From assembly GCA_022225965.2 (NCBI GenBank), contig JAKJXP020000036.1:1-64000 (forward strand): a DNA stretch of 64,000 nucleotides, read 5' to 3'. The position numbers were made by a program, and so were the translations under genes. How positions within the stretch are numbered: the stretch's first letter is position 1; the number at the start of each line of letters is the position of its first letter. This stretch comes from Diatrype stigma (taxonomy: Eukaryota; Ascomycota; Sordariomycetes; Xylariales; Diatrypaceae). The notes under the pieces were generated by a model. The model was given only the letters and a program-made list of their open reading frames with translations. It was not told the origin of the DNA and ran no database searches. Shown here in pieces: positions 25,471 through 37,465 of the stretch.

Positions 25471-28400
25471 AATTAGGTTTGACGGAAGTCTCGTGACTCG
25501 GCATTCGCTGGAAGTTGTAGACTACGTTAAGGAGAACAGGTATAAGGTAGTAGTAGCGGCAACGGTAGCGGCGACGGCAGCAGCGGCAGCAGTAGACGGC
25601 CAAGCGTGATAGATCTAGGTGTATATTTGAACTTAGAGGTTAGGCGGGTAGTTGTCTTGATCTGTTTGCGTCCAAGGTTGTCTGTAGTCTCAATGATGGC
25701 CTGAATTACAGCATACCTAACTAGAGACCTGGAGACCTGGAGACCTAGAGACTTAGGACTGCTAGAGTACTAGGTACGGGGATTACCTAGACTGCTAGAA
25801 TACCTGGGTACTAAGAATACCTTGGGACGGGTTTCGGGGTTAATCAGTTAGGCTAGGCTGTGTCGATCTGGTGGATGATGCCCCTAGTAGGTATGTAGGT
25901 AGTCTCTGTTGTAGGGTTAGAGGGTGTGGTGAGGGTGGGTGTAGGGTGGCAGGCACTGGCAGGGTGTCTGGGTGCCTGGGTGGTAGGTAGTGCTAGTAAT
26001 AAGAGACTCAATAATAAGAGAATAATAAGTAGTCAATTCGAGTGTTACTGGCCTGCTACCACACCACAGCATGCAAGTGGTTAGCAGTAGCAATGGCGGC
26101 GGCGCTGTAGGTACGCTCGTGTGGTCATGTCCCGTTCATGTAGGTACGAGATGGGAAGAAATGCAGTTTCTCGAAAAGAGCCTTAACAGTGCAACTAATT
26201 GGTGTGATGCCGTTGAATCCGTCCTACCCTACGTGATGTATGGATTAGGCAGGTTTGGCAACGATAGCGACGGGAAGTTACCACCGCAGAACTCAACTGA
26301 ACTACAGGACTGGCAGGTGGTCGAGTGGCCGAGTGGTCGAAGGAAAGAGGGTCTGAGGGTTTGCGCGCAGATTGGAAATGTGAAGGCGCGATGACGTAGG
26401 GCTTGCAGAAACTAGTTACCAGGCCACCAGGCCGCCAGGAGCCCAGGAGTCCAGGACACCAAGAGTCCAAGACACCACCTGCAAGACACCAGGACCAGGA
26501 CAGGACACACAACTTCAAGTTTCTCAGCCAGCTAAACGATGGGTGTATGCCCTGATGCCGTATCGTGCGTATACAGCTCCTACCGGGCCAAGCCCCTTAC
26601 CTAGACAGGCCGTACGTACGGCCTGGTTATGTCATCGCAGCAAACCGAATGCATTTCATGCTCATCGATATTTTCTATCACCACTACCACTGCCACCCTC
26701 CCTGAACAGCCGACAGCATGGACTACATGTAGGTACCTCGGTAGGGTCACAATAAGATTCGGCCGCCAATAGAGGGGGGGGACCTGACAACATTCAAGGT
26801 TACCTACCTAGGTACCTACTTCCGTCTGAAGTAAGCTGGCGGGAGTATAATTTTCCCATGCCATCCAACTCGGAACTGGATGCCATAACCAGACGCTGGC
26901 CTAACCAGTACATACCTATGTAGGTACTATATTTCGTAGCGATGAATGAATGAATCAGACAGGCACAGTTCCTTATAGACTGCCTGACTACTGAGTATCT
27001 ACGTGCGAAATGCCACATGGCTAGAGTGCTGTTAGTGCAGGCTAACTCAATCAATACCAGCTCTGCTGAGACTCTGAGAGACTAAGACTGCTAGTGCTCC
27101 GATTTTACGCATTGGGCTGCGTAGCCAGCAGCTAATAAATGAACCGCCTACATATAATTACGTAGTATGTAGGTATGTAGGCTAGTCCAGCAGGCTAGTA
27201 GGAAAAGAAAGAGGCGTATGTATGGATGTATGGATGTATTGTACCATACTCCGCACGTCGCCCTGTTTAGTTATAGGGTTCCTTGCTGCCTCTATAAATT
27301 GTCTACATAGTACATACCTACCTAGGTATTCATATACGGACAAACCTACCTGCGTGGGAAAGAATAGCCAACGGTGATAGACCACTTTATGGCTTCTATG
27401 TATTGCAAGCCGTCGAGGTCCATAGATCCTTGCACTCAGGCGCTATGTCAGTGTAGGTTATGGGATGCTATCAGTGAGGCGATTTTCCCTTTGCACTATG
27501 CAGGCCTGTATGTATGTACAATACCTAGGCTATGGATTCTCGGTTGGCCATCTGACCCGACGACCTGGATAGGGATATTGCATTCTGTCAAAGTAAGGCT
27601 GTACCGATGGCAAGGCACTGCACCACAACATACCATTTGTGTTGACGTCAGAACGAACGAGCAGCACAGGTGGCCTATGCTATTGGGGTGGTGGTGTTAG
27701 ACGTCTATGATACCTGGGTATATTGGGATGGGCGCCGTACTCAGTCAGTGCAGCTTTTACATATGTGCGAGTACGAGTAGCCATGGCCCCTTACTGTACA
27801 TCCTTTCTTCTTCTTCTTCTATTTTTAACAGCGGAGGGCGACGACGCCAATGAAACTTCGACTCCTACTTGTCTTTGCTGGTCCAGTCTGCTCACCAGTG
27901 CTTCACCGACTAAAACAGCCCTCTTCGAATATACGTACTCACAGGGTTTGAGGGTAAGGGAACATCACGACTCTCAGTTTTGCAGTGAGATCATCTTACT
28001 ATCAAAACGGGTATTGCAAGGTGCAAAGGGACGCGACCCGCCCTCCCTGGGACAAGATCTCTTGGCATGAGTGCCGATTCAGCATATCGTCGAAACTACG
28101 CATGAGAAAGGTAGGCACGTAAGTCATGGATCCAAGGATACAAGCCGGTACAAGATTGAAACAGTCGAATCACAGAAGAACACACCCCAGTTGCGCTTGA
28201 GCATTCTTGTTTTACGCTCGCGCAGGGAACATTACTACCTGCTTCATCGACTTCAACCTGGGCGAGCAGCTTTGAGAACAGTTTTTTGTGTGTTGATAGC
28301 CAGGTCTCGTGATGTCGTTACTACCTACATGTATGATACATAAATACGTGCAAAGTGCGGTACCTAACTTCAGGTCCTAACTCTTAGTCTAGGTGGGGGT

Positions 28401-29612
28401 TTATCCGTCGCCAGTAGTGACAGCACCGTTCCATTTGCCTGGGGCATAGTTATGGAACAATGGCTCCGAGGAATGCGGTGTCCTAGTCTTAGTCGTGATC
28501 GGCTTGCTGAGCTGAGCTGAGCTGAGCTGAGTTGAATCCGAAGTCGAGAGAAAAATCTGTGACATTTCCCATCCTGTTCTTAGCAGGCAGTGGTGGCGTA
28601 TGACGTCTGATCTAGGGTGAAGCCGCCTTGCCTCATGTAGGCAGGTACTTTCATACTTACCGAGTCACCCTTCGGTCTGTCATGAGTGGAAATCGTCTTC
28701 TGATAATCACGATTATCTCCCTGACAGTGGGGATCCGGCGAATGGTGCCGAAGCAGTGGAATCAACGACTCTGTCCGCATGAACTGCCGGAGCCTCCGTA
28801 CAGACGAGGGGGGCTATATAGTTAGTACAAGTACGCAAGCTCGTTGATGGCAATTAACTAGGAGCTCCCCAATAGTGGGACGTCGCACATCAGACGCTCT
28901 CTTGGCAGCGGCTTTGCCGGAGGCAAGCAACTCTGGGGTTTGGCAGTTTCGATGCAAAAGCAAAAGTTGCGCTTCGCGGCTTCGCGAGCGGTCCCACCGT
29001 GAAGAGAAATACATAAGAAACTGTTCATTATTAATCTTTGGATTGAAGTGCTTGAAGTAAATACCACCTTACCACTACTTGTAGTCAGTTCGCGAGTCAT
29101 GAAAATTCGCTTAGTTTGAGCGATTTCTGGGTCCTCAGTCCAGTTCAAATAGCGAGAGCCCGGTTGCTTGAACTAAGCAACTACTACACTCATAGGTGCT
29201 ATCTAGCTATGCTCGCTCGCTTCGATGTATTGTACGTATATCATAAACTGTTATTCCCGTCGTCACAATTATTATAGCCGTTAAGAAGTGGGAGAATTCC
29301 CGTGTGTAGGCATGTAGGAACAACGGTGGTTCTGGTAAGAGTTAACTACCCCTAAGTATTATCACGGGCAACATAATTCCAAAAGCTACCAAACTCTACA
29401 TGTTGTGTGCTTATTAGGTCAATATCAGCTGATGCCTCGGGATAGAACAGGGAGTCCCGTTCTATTCTCCAGCATGAACATAGTTAGCTTTCAGTAGATC
29501 TTCTTTCTATACGCTATTAGGTGGCAGGAGCTGGCGACCAAAGATCTGTTTCCCTGCACCTTGCTCGGTGTTTACTGGACAAAGTAACTACAAGGAGGCA
29601 GATGTTGGTATG
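25471..29612. other. long gene-poor spacer with many simple repeats
   Basis: The histidine-kinase 5' side (about 25,720-25,830) has repeated GAGACCT and CTAG-type units. About 26,415-26,510 has CCAGGA/CAGGAC units. Palindromes of the TACCTACCTAGGTA kind occur at 26,800-26,820 and 27,314-27,330. Open frames up to about 115 codons occur but none resembles a known protein or continues across plausible introns. It may hold untranslated RNA; nothing can be asserted. Confidence 0.5.
28506..28531. repeat. (CTGAG)n tandem repeat
   Basis: About five tandem copies of the 5-mer GAGCT/CTGAG. Confidence 0.85.
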
Positions 29613-29638
29613 TATATATATATATATATATATATATA
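29613..29638. repeat. (TA)13 microsatellite
   Basis: Thirteen TA units lie about 0.4 kb upstream of the DUF1445 gene. Confidence 0.95.
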
Positions 29639-29881
29639 AACGTAAAGTGCAATTTTTTATCAGGTGTAGGAACCCTCTGGGAGGAGCACCCATCATGCAT
29701 TGTGGAAGATAACGTGGAAGATAACTGGGTCTAACGAGCGGAACTGGAAGTCCGCGCTGCCTGTGTCGAATAGGGGGGTAGGAATCTATCAACGGCTATC
29801 CAGCCGCCCCCAGCTAGTCAAAAGGGGTGGGCGGGGAAGGGCTGCGGTGCGGAGGCGGGGGGTGTTGGTTCGATATGTATA

Positions 29882-29886
29882 TGATA

Positions 29887-29919
<33 letters not shown>
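29882..29919. repeat. (TA)n microsatellite
   Basis: An imperfect then perfect TA array lies 100 nt upstream of the DUF1445 start codon, a second array close to the one at 29,613. Confidence 0.95.
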
Positions 29920-30020
29920 CGAGGATTTATTATCCGCTTATACCCTCGACTCGAAGCCAGAGAGAAATCACCAAGGTCATACCAACACCATCCCATCCTA
30001 CCTACCACACAAAAAACATA

Positions 30021-30965
30021 ATGGCCGCTGCTCTCGTCGCCAACCCAGCCCCCGAGCCTCTCCCTCCGCCCTCCGCCGCCGCCTCTTCCCGCCCTCTAAC
30101 GCACCCCTCGACCACGGGCCGCGACGTCCGCCTAGCGGCCCGGGCCAACGCCGTGCGCACGCCGACGTCCGGGCTCGCGCCCCGCCACCTGCAAGCGAAC
30201 CTGGTGATGCTGCCCGCGCGGTACGCGGCGGACTTCCGGCTGCTCTGCGCGCGGAACCCGGTGCCGTGCCCCTTACTGGCCGAGTCGCCCGCTCCCGGGC
30301 GGTGGGACGCGGTCTCGTCGCGCCTGCCGATCGAGGTCATCGACGCCGCCGGGGGCTTCGACGTCCGCCGCGACGCCCCGCGGTACAACGTGTACGAGGA
30401 CGGGCTGCTGGTCGAGAGCGGGGCGGCGGACGTCGTGGGCCGCTGGGCCGACGACGACCACGTGGCGTTCCTGATCGGGTGCTCGTTCAGCTTCGAGGCG
30501 GCGCTGGCGGCGGCGGGCCTGCCGCCGCGCCACGCCGCGCGGGGCCGCAACGTGCCCATGTACCGCACCGCCGTGCCGCTGTGCCCGGCCGGCGTGTTCA
30601 CCGGGGCCACGTACGTGGTGTCGATGCGGCCGTACCGGGCCGCCGAGGTCGAGCGGGTGCGGGCCATCACGAGGGGGTACAGCGACACGCACGGGGAGCC
30701 GATCGCGTGGGGCTGGGACGCGCTGGCGCGCCTGGGCATCCGGGACGTCGACGACCCCCAGTGGGGCGATGCGCCGCTGACGGAAGGCGGCAGGCCGCTG
30801 GGGGAGCTCTACGGGTCGGACGACGAGGTGCCTGTGTTTTGGGGGTGCGGGGTCACGCCGCAGGAGGCCGTCATGAGGGCTGGCATTCAGGGGACGGTGA
30901 TGGCACATGCTCCCGGCTATATGCTCCTCTTGGACTGTACAAATGAGGATGTTGTTTCGAAATAA
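30021..30965 (+). CDS. DUF1445 / D-glutamate cyclase-like protein
   Basis: Single exon, 314 aa. The start at 30021 follows an A-rich leader (ACAAAAAACATAATGG) and begins with an Ala/Pro-rich segment of about 40 residues. The body shows the DUF1445 pattern: a TSGLAPRHLQANLV start, an FLIGCSFSFEAAL motif, the NVPMYRTAVPLCPAG segment, the region VVSMRPY, and the closing FWGCGVTPQEA with APGYMLLLD. Bacterial YcsI-like and vertebrate mitochondrial D-glutamate cyclase proteins share this fold; the latter convert D-glutamate to 5-oxo-D-proline. Length is slightly above the usual 260-290 aa because of the N-terminal extension, which is not clearly a targeting peptide. Codons are extremely GC-rich at third positions while the flanks are AT-rich. 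Family assignment is firm; the activity is inferred. Confidence 0.88.
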   Translation: MAAALVANPAPEPLPPPSAAASSRPLTHPSTTGRDVRLAARANAVRTPTSGLAPRHLQANLVMLPARYAADFRLLCARNPVPCPLLAESPAPGRWDAVSSRLPIEVIDAAGGFDVRRDAPRYNVYEDGLLVESGAADVVGRWADDDHVAFLIGCSFSFEAALAAAGLPPRHAARGRNVPMYRTAVPLCPAGVFTGATYVVSMRPYRAAEVERVRAITRGYSDTHGEPIAWGWDALARLGIRDVDDPQWGDAPLTEGGRPLGELYGSDDEVPVFWGCGVTPQEAVMRAGIQGTVMAHAPGYMLLLDCTNEDVVSK

Positions 30966-31227
30966 TATACCGTTGATGCCATACGAAACTTATGATAATC
31001 TAACCACCTTCTTGACACGAGGTTTAGGTATGTGATAAGGCTGCTAGACGATTACATCTCAGCTAGATGTGAAGGTCGTAATTAAGTTTATTCCCATCTG
31101 TTACAAGCTAGACAATGCCTCCAGGATACTCTGGTATGGCATGGACAACAGAAACTCGTTATATTACACATCGTTCAAGATCAGAATCCCTTATGACCCT
31201 CCATCCATAAACCCCGGTGCATAACTT

Positions 31228-33561
31228 TCAAGACATTCCATCTGGGCTTGCGTCTTGGGCGTCGTTGGTATATGGCTGGTTCCATGAAAATTGGGTCAAT
31301 ATATCCTCATCGGGGGCCAACATTGCCAGATCAGCATCCGACAGATGCAAGTCTAGGCCCCCCGGCTCTGACGGAAGCACGCCGGACGACCCAATACTCG
31401 ACAGGAACCCGAAGTCCAGGATAGGGTCCTTTCCCGCTTCGGGGGTGGTACGACTCTCGGTCTGAATGGCCTGCAATACGCTTTCGCGGATCTCGACAAT
31501 GCACGGCCAGGTATACCTGATCTCCTGCATGGCGTCTAAGACCGTATCCATTGCCTTCGAGATACTGCTATCATCTGACGGGAGGTTCTCAAGGCTCCGC
31601 TTCATCAAGATAGTGCCGGCGGCTACGGAAAGGGTGTGAACAAAATCAAGGGGCAAGGCTGAGTATTTATAGAACCTTGAATAACTTCGTAGCAGCTTCA
31701 ATATAGCTTGTAGTGACTCATAGCAGAACTCTACATCATCGCTAGTCGATATACCTGGGGTGTTGAAAACATGGCGTGGTGGCCTATGCAGGATGATCAT
31801 AACAGTATGAAAGAGCATACTATCATAGTGTAAGTGTTATATGGTGCCGTCAATAACCAGAAAGGCGGACACTTACTGTAGATGAAGCACGAAAGGTTGG
31901 ATCTGGCCATTGCTCCATTGGTTCCAATGCAGTTTGCTAGGGAGATCGGTGAGCCACTTGGTTAGGGCGAGATGGATGCGTTGTGCCGTTGCAGCCAGGA
32001 CAGTACCGTCGGCATTGTGCCGACGGTTCTCAAACACATCCGTAATCATGTTGTGCACAATTTTCATGAGCTCGACTCGATAGATGAACGACCCTGCAAG
32101 CGCAATCCCATCCTCGTAAGCAGTGGCGGATATATCCGGGGCAATGTACGTCTCCAGGAGGCCCTGCCAGTCTTCGGGATACGGGATCCGGATGGTGTTG
32201 CGGACATCGGACTCGTGAGGGTATAAAGCTGGTGGCCGGCCAAAATATAAACTTAGATGCTTATCCGAGTTGAACGCCGCCCAGTACGCACGGCGAGAAA
32301 TTTCCCGATCAATATGAGAGTCCGAAGGGCCACTCCAGTTATTTGGGTCGAGATGTAGCCCCATCTCGTGTGCCAACCGGAAAGCCATACCGCAAAACAG
32401 CCAGCCCTTTGAAGCTTTGCCGTGGCCGATATACCGATAACCGAGAAGTATGAGAGCCTGCAACAAGGTCAAGTCTGGTTGATCTAACGAAGCATACACA
32501 TGACTCTCGGCCTGGAGGGCGAAAGCCTCGGAGACGGGTAGCATCGAGGCCTCGCCAGTCGCTAAGGCTCCCATAGCACAGATAGCGTATAATAATACCT
32601 CCGAATAATATCGGCCCGCGCCTGTATCATAGTCACGGAGGAAGAATTCGCGATATAAAGACATGATATATGGGTATTGAAGTTTCTACCACACATTAGT
32701 CCTGCTTCGCGGGAGATTGTAGGCTTTCCCATCAATCTGTCAGGAGAGACTATATGATCAAAAATAGGTACTGGAATGGAGTTCCGATGTCCTTCAATAC
32801 TTACTGCCGCATAGTTAGTAATATATATACACGAGAAAAGGTAAAGGTCACTTTCATACGCACCAAAAAAGTTGGCCATCAGCTGTTGGCAAATCTCGTG
32901 ATGCGGGGAGTAGGGGAAAATACCGAAGGAAATGGAGTCTAGATCTAGCTGCTGAACCGATGCATCAACCGGTGCCGGATCCGGCGTGAAATGAGTCTCT
33001 GTCGAAGCAGTTGATTTTGGTAAGTCACCATCAGCATGAATGTGAAAGAGGCTTGTTCCCCCGAAGAACTGCGCCGCGTTCCCCGTGCGCAGCTTTTTGA
33101 GCTGGCCGGTTCGAGCCCTTGCCAGAGCCAGCTCAGGGTCGGCATTCGACTCCAGCTTCCCCTTTGCTTGGGTTACCAAATCGCTATCTCGTTCCGGCTT
33201 CCCGGCGTAGCTCGCAAGGAGCTCATCCCTTTGTGCATTGTCGGCCCCAGCTAGTTTCTGGATGAACAGCTCTAACGAAGCAGCATGGCCTTCTAGGGCT
33301 GTGACATAGCTCTTAGGTACTGGCCTGAAGAACATCCCCGTTAGCGAGACGTGCAGCAAGATGGCCGGCGCTGGTTCTCATTGCGGACCTCTGCTTTTCG
33401 CCGGCACCCGCTATAATGCAATGGGTACCGGCCTTCCTACAGCCGGCGCATGGCTGTTGTTTGTCACATTTGATCTTGCGTCTTCGGCACCTTTCACAAG
33501 ATATCGTGGCTACATCGCCGATCCGAGTCCTCGTTTTCTTGTTCGGCAGATCGCCATCCAT
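31228..33561 (-). CDS. Zn(II)2Cys6 fungal transcription factor
   Basis: Proposed exons on the minus strand: 33561-33389, 33324-32805, 32685-31877 and 31819-31228, giving about 697 aa. The binuclear zinc cluster has Cys22, 25, 32, 38, 41 and 48 with a basic RRRKIKCDK loop. The first intron (GTCCGC donor, GCTAACG branch, CAG acceptor) restores [16 protein letters not shown], the usual linker and dimerisation segment. Residues after 230 form the fungal-specific TF domain, with [18 protein letters not shown], the [10 protein letters not shown] helix, [16 protein letters not shown] and [14 protein letters not shown] across the last intron. The second intron is ambiguous: GTAAGT at 32804 to TAG at 32686 keeps frame, but competing sites exist. 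The acidic C-terminus could activate transcription. It is divergent from the DUF1445 gene's 3' end and near the cytochrome b561 gene, so local targets are possible but unproven. Confidence 0.85.
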
Positions 33562-34378
33562 CGACTAGTTGCTTGGGAAAGAAGTGCTTATAACAGCTAG
33601 TGCAAACATATAGTATCAATGGAGAGTCGCTACCTGCATTGGGTAGGAGGATATGAATTCGCGGCTGCTACACAGTTACACCGGTTGGGTTGTTAAGGGT
33701 AAGTAAGTTGCAGCATCCATGCATACCTTATATAGCCGCAGCCAGCCGCAGTAAGTCCGAGTGCGGAGTGGTGCGATGAACAACTCCGGTTCTAAGTCTA
33801 CATATTACATATACACATTCGGGGGGCTAAATGAATGCCTCCGGTTCCCCCAAGCCCCACCCCCTATTTCTCAAGTACTGTGAATCAACCAAAATGCTCT
33901 CAGGGACACGCCACTTGTTTTGAATGAATGTGTCTCTTGTTCATTGGTCAAGTATACAGTAAATGAAGGTTAAAATAAAATATGCAAACATGCCCTTCAG
34001 TCATGTAGCAACGACTTGCTTACCGAAGCATATTTCCTTCGATCGTTTATGCCTTGATCATAGGCGTACGTGATGTAAGTCGGGAATGTCGGAAGTGAAC
34101 TTGCAGTTTTAGGAATGAGCTATGGTTGGAAAGCCGAACAGTAGGCCCCTGAAGACAAGTCGATGCTTCGATCTGAGAGTAAGATGATCGACTTGGCATA
34201 TCCATTGAGAACCCGAACCGTGATTTCACATTCTGATATGATGTAACGCCTAGCAAAATTATCATGAAACGCCGTTGACACCCTTTGCCCCTTTTCCCAG
34301 CGCCAGCACCACAAGACATCAAGTGATCCTAGAACCGTCCCTTCCTAACACCTGAGGAATTGCAGATCGCCGTGGACT
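33562..34378. other. intergenic; nothing supported
   Basis: This is the promoter side of the Zn2Cys6 gene and the 3' flank of the cytochrome b561 gene. There is no credible coding potential; one open frame of about 90 codons on the minus strand near 34,050-34,320 has no recognisable features. Confidence 0.5.
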
Positions 34379-35363
34379 TCACAGGCCGAGCTTGTGTTTT
34401 TTGATACGTGGGAAGACTCCAACGGCAAGTAACAAAACGACGACGATCGTAGCCCATAGTTTCACACCAATGACGTTAAGAACATAGTCTGTCTGCGTAG
34501 CTGAAATAACCGCTGCCGCATAGAGCGAGAGCAGGCCGTAACCGCTAGCTCGGTGATACTTCCATATCTTCTTGGCATTGGCCTCGCCGCCGTACACCTG
34601 TGGAATAGCGTACATGGTAAAGCCGACGAGGTACTGGAGTACCTGCCATACCGAGGCGATCACACCTAGATAGGCATGAACGGAGTGGAAATGAGCCAGA
34701 TTGTTCTTGGATTTGTTGACCTCGATCGAAGTGACACCGGCGATGAAGCAGATTAGGGCGGTGAGGTTGAGTCCAGCATGGACCTTTTGCCCAAGCTGCT
34801 TTTGCGATGCCGTATGTGTAGGTTGTAGGATGAGAATGCTTTGGATGAGAACCGCGAGCCCAAGGGATTGTGCGAGCGGGTGAATCGCAAATAGGACCGG
34901 CGGTTTGCTTATGAAAACAGCTGCCCAGACTGAAGCGAGGAGAAGGACGGCCGAAGCCTCAGCAAGGACACCGGTACCTGATAACAGTGTGAGTATTGCC
35001 ATCCCCCTCTCTAGAATGTGTAGAAGTCCATAACGTCTGGGGGGTAGGAAGTGTTGAGAACGGTAGTTTGAAATAGATTGCATCTCGAATTAGATGATAG
35101 CACAGATCCCTTAACCAGAAATAAATATTTATGTCTACTTGCAGGTAAAGTCGGTCTGCTGACGATCCATTGAGGCCGACAAGTAGCGTAGAAAGAATTG
35201 GCGACAGATTGAAGTCGGGAAGATAGCACATACCTATGATCAAATTTTTAGCAATGGGAGCCTCGTCTGCTTGTGTTGCATCTCCCGGACGACCGAGAAG
35301 AGGTTCGGTGTCCTCCTGATCATTGCTCGGAACATGCTGGGGAATACCCGTAGCGGACGCCAT
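34379..35363 (-). CDS. cytochrome b561-like six-helix membrane protein
   Basis: Exons on the minus strand: 35363-35234 and 34977-34379, giving about 242 aa. The 256-nt intron (GTATGT...CAG) is long for this window. Splicing joins NLIIG to TGVLAEASAVLLLASVW, making the first membrane helix continuous, which supports the model. Six hydrophobic helices follow. Histidines sit where cytochrome b561 proteins bind two hemes: AIHPLAQ in helix 2, KVHAGLN in helix 3, HFHSVHAYLG in helix 4 and KYHRASGYG in helix 5. The N-terminal 40 residues are acidic and polar, with the stretch EPLLGRP, and probably cytosolic. Such proteins move electrons across endomembranes or the plasma membrane, often from ascorbate or related reductants. 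An upstream in-frame ATG at 35438 would add 25 residues. The family is confident; donor and acceptor are unknown. Confidence 0.87.
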
Positions 35364-37465
35364 TGCCCTGGTCAGAGCGAAGAACGCGACGTTGCTGTGA
35401 AAACGGGAAAACGGGAAATCGGTCGTTGTGAAACGCAAAACGTGGACTGGGAAGCTTATTAGAGAAGACGGTAGATAGTATAATTACCTGGGTAGGTAAT
35501 CAGAGAGTTGGGATAAGTCTAGGTGTTTGTGTTTCCGGCAGGCAGATAGATGCCTTTTAAGAAGTTCTTTCCCAGTATGACTAATAAAGGTTAAGTTGAC
35601 ACGGTGCGACTGCAGGTGGCTGCCTCGGAGCTCATGTCACCACTCGGACTTCACAGAAGAAGCAAAAAGATGCTTATCTTTGATGGTGGTTGTACGAAGG
35701 CAGTGCCTCATTCACGACCTTGATGACGAACATGACGAAGCTCTTTGGCTGGCCTATGAGAGAACTGCTATTCCTCAGCGTGGAGTCCGGGGGCCTGTCA
35801 ATGCTAGGTAGGTACCATACTGCCCATAGCAGGTACAATACGTATAATACAATACATACAATACTTCGTAGCAGTGGGTAGGCCTCGCTAGTGCGGGGTA
35901 ACCTTGCTGTTTAGCGCGTACGTACCTACATACAATGAACTAGAAGTCTCTACATACATACCCACCTACCTAATGACGCAGGTCGACCCCAACCACCGGC
36001 GATATCATTACCTATTGGCTGTAATCGAAAGCATAAGGCATTGAAAGTTGCAGGTGGGATACCTACCTACTAGGTAGGTAGGTACTGGTATCAATGCCAT
36101 ATACGAAGTATGTGTGCAGGTGTTTTCGACGAAGCTATAATATGTGATGGTTTCAGCATCTCCTAAAGGGGGCTAGATGCCTCTATACTGATACGGGTTT
36201 ACTGACTTGATTACGACTTGGACTAGTTACACAATACGGGTGTAATATATTCATCCCCTTTCATTTCAAGGACGGGATCAGGGGAAAGACCAAGAATTGA
36301 CATCAGTAGGTGACCGTAGAATCAGCAGACACTTCATGCTGTATTGAAGGGGAACTATGCAGCTGCTGCTGTGGCAGCTGTGGTCGCCCTTCAGTGCGAT
36401 GGTATTCGCATACCACTTCTCATCCCGACTGTATAGAACACACCTAGCCCACGCAGCTCATAAGCTAAACGAATAGATCGCATTTTCGGCTATTGTCCAA
36501 GATGCAGTCCGTCTAGCGCCCTCTTACAAAGTGGTAACGGAGTACCCGGCCTTGGCCACGAAGTATAAGAATCATTCTTGTGTATATCTTTATTGCAATG
36601 CATCATAAATCTGTCACCGTCTTGTTTGTGCCTACCACACCATCCTCCCAAATCTCAAATCCTACCCCCTTTCGCCAACGTAGATCTTGGCATTGCCGTC
36701 TACGTTCTTTACCCCTGAAGCACCATTGGGAAAGCTTTAGGACCCCTATTCCCCTATTACCCCATCTAAGGACAAGCTTACAAGTAAAACTACCTATACT
36801 AGTAACATAAGCTAACATTATATGCCCGTCCGTTTGACGAACCTCATAGATTACCGCTCCAATTTGAAGCTGGTGGAAACTATAGCCAGAATCTCAGAAT
36901 CATAGCCTATTTATATGTAGGAACGTTGTCTAGGATATCCACCATAGCACCGATTCTTTCTTAGGAGGCAGGATTCTGTCAACATATCACATCTCATCCG
37001 TCGCATCACTGTCTATGCAGCACTAATTGTGATATGTAGACGTACGGATGTTGTAATCCTGTAGCTGATGTTGTCAGCAACGGTGTTTACCACCCGTTTT
37101 TATCGTATTGCCAATATAGATTTATAAAAAAGCATAGATATCGCGGTTACGTAATGAGGCATTCGTAGGTAAATATTATCATATCAAGCTCTCCTAGCGA
37201 ATAAGGATACAGATCGTAGTAGTCGAACTTTAGCGGCACCGGCGATGGCCGAACACCGGCGCAACCTATAGACAAGTTACCCCTCCACCGCCGTGCTGTA
37301 CGCCGTGTTCAACTGTTGGAATCAACGTGGAACCCACCATTGAAATACAAAAGTTGACCGACACTACACTCTGAATATTCTGCGCACCTGGCCATTCAAG
37401 CCCAAGCTCAACTCTACGATTAAATTGAATATACTCTCACAAAACAACAAGTGTGGTACTACACG
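35364..37465. other. spacer upstream of allantoicase; palindromic motif, no gene seen
   Basis: It holds ATTACCTGGGTAGGTAAT near 35,484, TAGGTAGGTACC near 35,804 and a large TACCTACCTA...TAGGTAGGTAGG palindrome at 36,060-36,085. Short open frames at 35,596-35,881 and 36,580-36,818 lack support. Confidence 0.5.
37176..37186 (-). promoter_or_regulatory. possible paired GATA sites upstream of allantoicase
   Basis: Two closely spaced TATC cores (GATA on the minus strand) lie at 37177-37180 and 37182-37185, about 280 nt before the allantoicase start. Purine-catabolism genes of ascomycetes are known targets of the NIT2/AreA GATA factor, which favours paired sites. GATA cores are common by chance, so this is only a candidate. 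Confidence 0.25.

Noticed and set aside
30273..30908. open frames antisense and +1 to the DUF1445 gene
   Set aside because: Shadows of a GC-rich coding sequence.
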